From positions 1 to 19,522 of the forward strand of contig CAYONP010000103.1 of the NCBI GenBank assembly GCA_964405335.1: 19,522 nucleotides of DNA. The letters are read 5' to 3'. Of the stretch, positions 5,622 to 12,392 are shown piece after piece. Source of the stretch: CAYONP01 sp964405335 (GTDB lineage Bacteria > Armatimonadota > UBA10988). Within the stretch, counting starts at the first letter, position 1. Each line of letters begins with the position of its first letter. The translations under genes and the position numbers were made by a program. The notes under the pieces are model-generated. The model saw only the letters and a list, made by a program, of their open reading frames with translations. It did not search any database and was not told the origin of the DNA.

Positions 5622-6782
5622 TTACCGGATGCGGTAGTGATGCACCGCATAGGGCTCGTACGAATCGCGATACACGCCACCGGCGAGGGGGAGTGTGCGC
5701 TGCTCGCCCAGCACCTCGACCGTACCGTCGCCGCCGGGCAGGCGGAAGGTCGCCTCGGTCGCCTCGTTGCGCAGGCTGACGGTCAGCAGGTAGGTCGCGC
5801 CGTCGTGCTGCTTGACCAGCGCGGCGATCGGCGCCTCGCTCTCGACCGTTACGCCGTCGGGCACGGTCGGCGCGTTGATCACCGGCGCCAGGGCGGTGAT
5901 CTCGCCGTTCAGCGCGGTGATGCCGGCGCACATCTCGTCATCAACCAGCAGCGCCGCCTCGATGAAGTTCGGCTCGAACTGGTGGACGAAGTAGAGCAAA
6001 CCGGTGGCGCCGCGGCAGATGGCCATCCAGGCCATCGAGCGCACCTGCTCCGGCGTCGCCTTGCGCGGCGAGCTGATGTGCGTGCACTCGAGCACCGCCC
6101 AGACCGGGGTCGTCGCCGGCGCCCAGCCGCGCAGCCGCTCGACGCCCTTGGCCACATACCAGAGATACTCCTCGCCGTCGGGCTTACCGATCCCCGCCAC
6201 CGGGTAGACGTCGAAGCTGACCAGGTCGGCGCCGAGCACGTAGGTCTCGTAGTCGGACAACTGCGCCCCGGCGCCGCGGCCGTGCCACTCGTCGTTGGCC
6301 ACCCCCTGGCCCAGGTTGAGCAGGATGGGCCGGGTCGCGTCGCGGGCCTTCAGCCGGTGATAGTCGTCGACGATCTCCTGCGGCGGCACGCACGGCCCCC
6401 AGCCAGTGCGATTGCCCTGCTCGTCATACACCGCCTGCGCGTTGTCCGGCTCGTCACCGTGCATCCAGCCGACGATGATGTCGCCCTGGTAGGCCAGGCC
6501 GACCTCGTTCTGCGAGCAGATCACCGGCATCCCGGCGGCTTCGAGCTCGGACAAGTGCGCCTGCGTCGGCCCCTGCCAGAGGCCGATGTAGAGGTTGATC
6601 CCCAGCTCGCGGAACCGCGCCGCGTTGTGCGGCGCCTGCAGCCAGACGCCGATGGGGAAGTAGCCCGGATCGGTCGGCAGGCCCTTGGCAAACGTCGGCT
6701 GAGCCGCTGCCACGGCGGCGCGTTGGCCGCAGGCGGCGAGGAGAATGGCGCCGGCGGCGCCGGCGAGAATCGCCCATCGCAT
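5622..6782 (-). CDS. lipoprotein with glycoside-hydrolase-like TIM-barrel fold, function unknown
   Basis: A 386-residue secreted lipoprotein. The signal peptide ends in a lipobox, LAAC with Cys18 as the lipidated residue, so it should be membrane-anchored outside the cytoplasm. Alternating beta/alpha segments at about 40-300 look like a TIM barrel of glycoside-hydrolase type: FPIGVWLQAP, then GWMHGDEPDN with the carboxylate pair D110-E111, SFDVYP (189-194), and WAVLECT with E232. D110/E111 and E232 could be the catalytic pair; this is inference. Residues about 310-386 look like a C-terminal beta-sandwich. I do not recognise the exact family. It is the last gene of the export chain, 3 bp after the propeller gene, which suggests action on a surface or exported glycan. 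Confidence 0.8.
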   Translation of the reverse strand: MRWAILAGAAGAILLAACGQRAAVAAAQPTFAKGLPTDPGYFPIGVWLQAPHNAARFRELGINLYIGLWQGPTQAHLSELEAAGMPVICSQNEVGLAYQGDIIVGWMHGDEPDNAQAVYDEQGNRTGWGPCVPPQEIVDDYHRLKARDATRPILLNLGQGVANDEWHGRGAGAQLSDYETYVLGADLVSFDVYPVAGIGKPDGEEYLWYVAKGVERLRGWAPATTPVWAVLECTHISSPRKATPEQVRSMAWMAICRGATGLLYFVHQFEPNFIEAALLVDDEMCAGITALNGEITALAPVINAPTVPDGVTVESEAPIAALVKQHDGATYLLTVSLRNEATEATFRLPGGDGTVEVLGEQRTLPLAGGVYRDSYEPYAVHHYRIR

Positions 6783-6785
6783 GGT

Positions 6786-8489
6786 TCACTCCGCGAGTTT
6801 GCGTTTCGCCTCGTCGGCCCGTTCCCCCTCCAATCCCGCGTCGAGTGCCGCCTGGAACAGCACCTTCGCCTCGTCGCGCCGGTCGAGCAGCCACAGCGCC
6901 TCGGCCCGGCCGTAGCGGGCGATGGCTATCAGCGAGCCGCGCACACGTTCGTCGTCGAGTTCGGCGGCCATCGCTTCGAGCCGCTCGCACTGCTCGGCCG
7001 AGGTGGTGTAGTCGGCCGCGCCATAGCTCGCCTGGCTCAACCGCAGGAGCGCCAGGCAGGCCTGCTGCGGCGCCTGGGGTTCAACGCCGAACAGCCCCTC
7101 GAGCAGCCCGAGGGCGGCGGTGAAGGCCGCGCCGGCGGCCTCGTAGTCGGCATTCTCGAGCGCCGCGAGGCCGGCCTCATAGAGCCCGCGCGCGCGCGCC
7201 ATGGCGCCGCTCTCGATGATCCGCACCGGTAAGATGGGCGAGGTATCCCAGACGGTCACCTCGCCGGCGGCGGTGGCGGCGAGGAGCAACCGCCCGCGGT
7301 CGTCGAACTCGACCAGCGTCGCCTCGACCGCCGGGGTCAACTCGACCTCGGTCTGCTGGTGGCGGAAGATCACCCGCCGGTCGGCGATCATGGCCAGCTC
7401 GCCACTCGGGCCGAAGGTCGCCGCGGCGAGGTCGGGCAGCGCCTCGGGCGGATCGTCGCCCTCGGCCAGCCAGAGCCGACTGGCCCCCGCGCCGGCGGCG
7501 ATGACCACCGGCCGCAGCGGATCGAGCGCCACGCCGGCCGGTGCGGCGGCGCCGGGCAGTTCGTCGATCAAGGTGCGGCGACCGAGGTCGAACAGCGCCA
7601 GCGCGCCGTCGGCGCGGGTGACCACCAGCTTGGCGCCGCGGCCGTCGCCGCTCAGCGCCACGCCGGCGCTCTCGGGCAGGCCGGCCAGGTCGCCCGGCTG
7701 CGGCGAGCGGATAGTCACCTCGCCCCCGGCCGGGAGCAGCGCCACGCGCAGGTCGGAGCCGACAAACACCGCGTCGGCCAGCTCGCCGCCGGCCGGCAGA
7801 TCGACGATGGGCGCCAGGTCGGGCAGGCTGTAGAGTCGGGCAACCGACTCGCCGGCGACCAGCACCGCCCAGCCGTTCGGCGATACGGCCACGCGGCGGA
7901 CCGCCCCGGCCGGCGCGGCGAGCGGGTAGCGCGTGCCGTCGGCCAAGGCGTAGACCCAGGCAGCCTGCCCATCGGTGGCCACCAGCCAGTCGCCGTCGCG
8001 CGACAGGTCGCACGAATGCAGCGCGTGCGGCAGCCGCCACCGCGCCGCCGCGGGCAGGCTGCCGTCGTTGGTCTCGGGGTGCGGCAGCGGCACAGCCTCG
8101 GCGGCGCCGTCGGCGGTCGGCGGCGGGGCGATGCTGAGCAGGTAGGCCCCCTCGGCGGGCGGGTCGCCGGCGACCACGACGACGTAGCCGCCGCTGGTCA
8201 GGTCGAGCTCGAGCGCTTCGCCCGGCGCGGCGGTGCCCAGCGGCGGCCGTGGCCCTTCGCCAGGGCCGTCGCGGTAGAGCACCAGCCCGAGTCGCCCCTC
8301 GGCCAGCAGCCTGAGCCTGAGCCGGGTCGGCGCGTCGAGTGCGAAGCGGTAGACCTCGGCTTGCAGCCGCCGGCCGTCGCGCTCGGTCACCCGCGCCGTG
8401 GGCCGCCAGACGGCCCGGCCGGGTGCGAGGTCGACCGGCTCCTGCGCCGCGGCGGCGGTCGCCAGCACCAGCGCCCAGAGCCACCTCAT
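6786..8489 (-). CDS. secreted beta-sandwich / propeller / TPR protein
   Basis: A 567-residue protein. A signal peptide (MRWLWALVLATAAAAQ) ends near residue 16. Residues about 20-122 resemble a pre-peptidase C-terminal type beta-sandwich (GGYVVVVAGDPPAEGAYLLSI near the end). Residues about 150-425 contain repeated beta blades with DG-turns and VWD/LFD-type strands, a degenerate WD40-like propeller. Residues about 430-567 are helical TPR-like repeats. This architecture suggests binding and scaffolding rather than catalysis. The start at 8487-8489 overlaps the stop of the DUF4091 gene as ATGA, indicating coupling; a 24-codon longer start would lie inside that gene and loses the signal peptide position. 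It ends 3 bp before the lipoprotein gene. Confidence 0.8.
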   Translation of the reverse strand: MRWLWALVLATAAAAQEPVDLAPGRAVWRPTARVTERDGRRLQAEVYRFALDAPTRLRLRLLAEGRLGLVLYRDGPGEGPRPPLGTAAPGEALELDLTSGGYVVVVAGDPPAEGAYLLSIAPPPTADGAAEAVPLPHPETNDGSLPAAARWRLPHALHSCDLSRDGDWLVATDGQAAWVYALADGTRYPLAAPAGAVRRVAVSPNGWAVLVAGESVARLYSLPDLAPIVDLPAGGELADAVFVGSDLRVALLPAGGEVTIRSPQPGDLAGLPESAGVALSGDGRGAKLVVTRADGALALFDLGRRTLIDELPGAAAPAGVALDPLRPVVIAAGAGASRLWLAEGDDPPEALPDLAAATFGPSGELAMIADRRVIFRHQQTEVELTPAVEATLVEFDDRGRLLLAATAAGEVTVWDTSPILPVRIIESGAMARARGLYEAGLAALENADYEAAGAAFTAALGLLEGLFGVEPQAPQQACLALLRLSQASYGAADYTTSAEQCERLEAMAAELDDERVRGSLIAIARYGRAEALWLLDRRDEAKVLFQAALDAGLEGERADEAKRKLAE

Positions 8490-10234
8490 CGCGTCAGCTC
8501 CAGCAGCATCTTGGCCATCTCGCGACGGGTCTGCTCCCAGACCGTCGGATCGGGGTTCCACTGCCCGGCGGCGGGCACCAGCCGGGTGGCGAACTGCTCG
8601 GCGGCCTTACCGCGGCCCTTTTGCCGCAGCAACCAGAGATACTCGTACAACTGTGCCCCGCGGCGAAAGGCCTTCAGGCGCAGGCTGGGCACCAACATGC
8701 TGCTGCCCACCAGGTCGCCCGGATAGACCATCACCCCGTCGCCGTTGAGCCGCACGGCCCACTCGGCGGGGTAGGGCCGGCCGCCCTCCGTCCGCCGTGC
8801 CTCGTCGACCGTCAGTGGGTCGGTGAACAGCGCGGTCTGCTCGCGCACGTCGTAGTCGGTTTGACGCCAATAGGCCAGGTTCCAGATCCGCTGGCCGTCG
8901 ACCCGGTAGCGCCACGCCGCCGGCCCCCAGGCGGCCACGCCGAGCAACGGCACATCGATCACCGGCACGCCGCCGAGGGCCGCGTCCTGGACCCAGACCT
9001 CGCCCTCCAGCGCGCGCACCGCGCGCCGCTCGGCTTCGCTCACGCGGCCGGTGCAGAACCAGTCGACATAGCCGGTCAGCGGCTCGAGCCGCTCCTGCGG
9101 CGGGGTCACCGGCGCGACCACGAAGTAGGGGATGCCGCGGCCGACATACTCGTCGAGCATCGCGCCGCGGAACTGCACCCGCCGGTAATCGTCCTCGTCG
9201 CGCGGGCTGCGCGGCTCGACCAGCACCACGCCGTCGAGCAGCCCGCGGTCGCGCAGCTCCTGATGGAGCGGCACGATGGTGTCACGGAAGTCGGTCGCGC
9301 TCAGTTCGGGCAGCTCGAGCGGCAGCAGCGGCGGCCGCTCGCCGGCGGTCGGGCCGTCGGCGAACAACTGGCCGGCGATGATCGCGCCGTTGACAGCCCA
9401 CCACTGCTCGAGGTCGACCTGCGGCCCGGCCACGGTCAGCGGCGCCACCGCCGAGGCGCGATGCTCGCGCGCCAGGCGCATCAGACGCGATTCGAGCGCT
9501 CCGCCGAGCAGCGCGTCGCCGCCGATGTAACCGACGAGCTGCGCGCGATCGAGCACGAACCAGGTGCGGTAGTGCATCGCCCGCGGCATATCCAGGTCCC
9601 ACACCTCGAGTTCCAGCGGGAAGCTCAAGTCGGTGGTGCGGTCATCGGCCAGCGTAATGGTCGAACGGTAGACGCCGGGCGCGGCGTCGGGCGGAATCCA
9701 GTAGTCGAACCAGAGCGTCGCCGCCTCGCCGGCGGGCAGGTCGACCACCCGCTCACCGACGAACGGCAGCAACTGGTTGGGGTACTTGCCCGCCCCACGG
9801 CTCTGCGCGACCGGCGCCCCGTGCCCATACTGCGACGGAACGGTGACCTCCATCAGGTGCGCATGGAACGGCTCGAGGTGATCGGCAGGCAGCTCGACCC
9901 CCGCCGACGAGACGAGCGGCGCGATGGTCAGCCGCGCGTCATCGACGTAGTAGGCCGGGCGGACGATGAGCTGCCAGGCGACGACTTCGTTGCGCATGCC
10001 GGCGACGCGGATGACCTCGCCGTCCCAGACGGCTGATGAGTCGGGCGGGTCGGCATCGGCGCGCACGGCCTGCAGGTCGCCGGCGGCCCACTCGGCCGAG
10101 CGATAGACCCGCTGGGTGACGACCACCTGCTGCTTGCGCCGGAGGACAAAGACGGTCGGCGGGATGACGCCGACGAGCAGCATGGCGAGCAGCAGTCGGC
10201 GCAGCCGGGTATCGGTCGGGTTCCTGCGAATCAT
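8486..10234 (-). CDS. DUF4091-domain protein, glycoside hydrolase-like
   Basis: A 582-residue protein with an N-terminal signal anchor (hydrophobic 13-31, followed by RRK), a beta-sandwich region (about 60-215), a barrel-like middle (about 225-470) and a C-terminal DUF4091 module from about 498. The module shows GDGVMVYPG and PSLRLKAFRRGAQLYEYL, typical of the DUF4091 family related to GH123-type enzymes. Catalytic residues could not be assigned, and this middle region is poorly conserved in appearance, so activity is uncertain. It should sit outside the cytoplasmic membrane. No strong Shine-Dalgarno is seen before the start. It follows the Wzz-like gene by 57 bp and overlaps the next gene by 4 bp, tying it to polysaccharide export. 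Confidence 0.85.
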   Translation of the reverse strand: MIRRNPTDTRLRRLLLAMLLVGVIPPTVFVLRRKQQVVVTQRVYRSAEWAAGDLQAVRADADPPDSSAVWDGEVIRVAGMRNEVVAWQLIVRPAYYVDDARLTIAPLVSSAGVELPADHLEPFHAHLMEVTVPSQYGHGAPVAQSRGAGKYPNQLLPFVGERVVDLPAGEAATLWFDYWIPPDAAPGVYRSTITLADDRTTDLSFPLELEVWDLDMPRAMHYRTWFVLDRAQLVGYIGGDALLGGALESRLMRLAREHRASAVAPLTVAGPQVDLEQWWAVNGAIIAGQLFADGPTAGERPPLLPLELPELSATDFRDTIVPLHQELRDRGLLDGVVLVEPRSPRDEDDYRRVQFRGAMLDEYVGRGIPYFVVAPVTPPQERLEPLTGYVDWFCTGRVSEAERRAVRALEGEVWVQDAALGGVPVIDVPLLGVAAWGPAAWRYRVDGQRIWNLAYWRQTDYDVREQTALFTDPLTVDEARRTEGGRPYPAEWAVRLNGDGVMVYPGDLVGSSMLVPSLRLKAFRRGAQLYEYLWLLRQKGRGKAAEQFATRLVPAAGQWNPDPTVWEQTRREMAKMLLELTR

Positions 10235-10291
10235 CCGTCACGCCGCCACCCCGCCGTCGCCGGCGGTGTCTCCCCCACGCCCCGAGAGCAG

Positions 10292-11737
10292 CTAACGCGG
10301 CGCGCGCGGCAAGACGGCCAGGATCGGCGCGTCGACGTAGCGCCGCAGATCGTACTCGCTGCGCACCGCGTGGTCGAGGTACTCGGCCAGAAGCACGAAG
10401 CTGATACCGACGAACAGGCCGGCCATGAAGCCGAGGATGGCGATCTTCTTGCGGTTCGGCCGCAACGGCCGCATGGCGTAATCGAGCGCACGTCTCAGCT
10501 CGAACCGCTGGGTGTTCTTGCCCTCGAACGACTGGTTCAGGTTCAACTGGTCACGCCGTGTCAGCAGGCGGTCGCGGGTCTCGGTCAGCACTTCCTGCTG
10601 CTGCTGCACGCGCGACAGACGGGCTTCGAGCTCGGGCACGCGGTCGTAGTAGAACTTCCGCAGCCGGCCACTGCGGTCGCTGACCAGCCCGCGATTCGCC
10701 TTCGCCTCGTCGAGCGCCGAGGCTGTGCGGACCAGCTCGATCTGAGCCTGCTCGTAGTTCGGGTTCGAGATCTCCTGCGTCTCCAGCTTGGCCTGCTGCT
10801 TGAGCCGATCGAGATAGGCGCGCAGCTCGTCGCCCTGGATCTCCATCTCCTGCATCGCCGGGTGGCGGTCGGTGTACTTGAAGCCCAGCGCCACCAGGCT
10901 GAGCCGGTTCTGGGCCACCTGCTGTTCAATCGCCGAGATGGCCGCCGCGGTGCCGGCGTCGACGGCCCGCACGGGCATCGTCGGGGTGACCTGGTTGAGG
11001 TAGTTCTCAATCATCCGCACCCGCGCTTCGAGCCCCGAGATCACCGCGTCGAGCCGCCGTCCCTCGGAGTCATAGGCGGCCAGCGCCGTGCTGACGTAGT
11101 TGGTCAGCCCGCGCTGGGCGCCGATGTGAGCCACATCGCCCAGCTCCCGCTCCAGTTCGGCCAGCAGCCCGCGCCCCTCGATGTCGAGCTGCTCGAGCCG
11201 CGCGTTGTAGTCGGTCAGCGACTCGTCGACGAACTCGATGGTGTTGAGCAGTTGCTCGGAAACCTGCCGCGTGCCCTGCAGCTCGATCTCCTCGGCAAAG
11301 GCGTTAACCACCGCGATGGCGAACTCCTTGGGATGACCCTGGAAGACCACGTCGATCCAGGTGTCGGCGCCGCGGCGGGTGTTGCGCTTGAGCATCAGCC
11401 GCCGGCCGAACTCGACGTAGAGCTGGTCCTCGGTCAGCTCGGCGGGCCGCTGGTCGCGCAGCTTCTCGACAATCGCTCGCTGCCCGTCGGGCCGCTGCAG
11501 CCCGGCGATGATGCTGTCCATCTGCTGATCGATCCGCGACCGCACGGCCAGGCCGCTGACCGCGTCCATCTCGGGCCGCACCACCAACTGCGCGTTGGCC
11601 TGATAGACGTCGTCGATCAGCAGGCTGCCGGCGCCGACGAAGATGGTCAGCACGACCACCGGAATGAGCAGCAGGAAGGCGCGGCGCCGAAGCACCCGCA
11701 GGTACTGCTGGATATCGAATGTCGGATCAGCTTTCAT
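10292..11737 (-). CDS. Wzz/GNVR-type chain-length determinant protein
   Basis: A 481-residue inner-membrane protein of the polysaccharide co-polymerase class, which controls chain length and links synthesis to export. It has a cytoplasmic N-terminus DIQQYLRVLRRR, a first membrane helix (about 20-41), a long periplasmic region with extended coiled coil (about 150-410) and a second membrane helix (about 432-451). The C-terminal stretch LDHAVRSEYDLRRYVDAPILAVLP is the typical juxtamembrane linker to a BY-kinase. The ATPase domain itself is on the separate gene immediately upstream, which this gene overlaps by 11 bp. The start at 11735-11737 was chosen because it gives the family N-terminus; a start 18 codons earlier adds an unrelated segment inside the upstream gene. 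Confidence 0.93.
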   Translation of the reverse strand: MKADPTFDIQQYLRVLRRRAFLLLIPVVVLTIFVGAGSLLIDDVYQANAQLVVRPEMDAVSGLAVRSRIDQQMDSIIAGLQRPDGQRAIVEKLRDQRPAELTEDQLYVEFGRRLMLKRNTRRGADTWIDVVFQGHPKEFAIAVVNAFAEEIELQGTRQVSEQLLNTIEFVDESLTDYNARLEQLDIEGRGLLAELERELGDVAHIGAQRGLTNYVSTALAAYDSEGRRLDAVISGLEARVRMIENYLNQVTPTMPVRAVDAGTAAAISAIEQQVAQNRLSLVALGFKYTDRHPAMQEMEIQGDELRAYLDRLKQQAKLETQEISNPNYEQAQIELVRTASALDEAKANRGLVSDRSGRLRKFYYDRVPELEARLSRVQQQQEVLTETRDRLLTRRDQLNLNQSFEGKNTQRFELRRALDYAMRPLRPNRKKIAILGFMAGLFVGISFVLLAEYLDHAVRSEYDLRRYVDAPILAVLPRAPR

Positions 11738-12392
11738 CGCGCTGGAACTCGTCTCGCGGGTCGTTGACCACGACCCCCAGCAGGGCGGCATGCGCCCGCA
11801 GCAACACCCGATGCGCCCGCGCCACCGACTCGCCCTGGGTCACCCCGGCCAGGACCACCAGCAGCACCCCGGTGGCGTGATGGCAGATCTGGCTCGCCTC
11901 CTGGCTGGCCAACAGCGGCCCGGTGTCGAACACCGTCATGCGGTAGGCCTGCCGGCAGGTCTCGAGGAACGGCTCGAGCCGCTCGCGGGTTACGTCCTCG
12001 CTGTTCATCGGCACCTCGCGCGAGGCGCAGAGCACATCGAGTCCATCATGCAGCGTCGGCCGCACGGCGTCCGGTAGCGCGGCATGGCCGCGCAACACGT
12101 CGGTGAAGCCGAGCGGGCTGTCGACGCCCAGCTCACGATGCAGCGACGGCCGGACCGAATCGGCGTCGACCAGCAGCACCTTCGCGCCGAGGTGGTCGCT
12201 CGCCGCCTCGCCGATGTAGAGCGACAGGTGCGACCGCCCCTCGCCGGTTTCGGCGCTGCACACCGCCAGCGACGAGAGCTGGCCCTGGTGCACCCGCGGC
12301 AGCAGGGCGTGGAGCATCTCGTGCAGCTCCTGGTCGAGCCGCGTCGCCGCGCCGCGTCCGCCCCGGAACAAGTTGCCGATGTTCGCGCTCAT
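11727..12392 (-). CDS. CpsD/BY-kinase-like P-loop ATPase with degenerate Walker A
   Basis: A 221-residue cytoplasmic protein of the ParA/MinD-like fold, related to capsule tyrosine kinases that partner Wzz proteins. The Walker A' strand VLLVDADSVRP (72-82) and Walker B-like VFDTGP (154-159) are clear. The P-loop reads TGEGRSH (49-55), where the family has GEGKS(T): the catalytic lysine is Arg53 and the following Thr is His55. The Tyr-rich C-terminal tail of active BY-kinases is missing (tail DPRDEFQRDES). It may therefore bind nucleotide weakly or act as a structural partner of the Wzz-like protein; that is inference. It overlaps the SLBB gene by 4 bp (ATGA) and the Wzz-like gene by 11 bp. 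Confidence 0.88.
   Translation of the reverse strand: MSANIGNLFRGGRGAATRLDQELHEMLHALLPRVHQGQLSSLAVCSAETGEGRSHLSLYIGEAASDHLGAKVLLVDADSVRPSLHRELGVDSPLGFTDVLRGHAALPDAVRPTLHDGLDVLCASREVPMNSEDVTRERLEPFLETCRQAYRMTVFDTGPLLASQEASQICHHATGVLLVVLAGVTQGESVARAHRVLLRAHAALLGVVVNDPRDEFQRDES

Noticed and set aside
4868..5680. Extended L31 protein beginning near 5680
   Set aside because: It reads through the assembly gap, repeats and promoter. The family starts at MKAEIHPKY.
5484..7232. Long plus-strand frame opposite the lipoprotein and propeller genes
   Set aside because: Starts in the repeat cluster and runs opposite two genes with signal peptides and clear folds.
8339..10036. Long plus-strand frame opposite the DUF4091 gene
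   Set aside because: Antisense shadow; the minus-strand product has DUF4091 motifs and a signal anchor.
10370..11767. Long plus-strand frame opposite the Wzz-like gene
   Set aside because: Antisense shadow; no domain and unusual His/Leu/Gln-rich composition.
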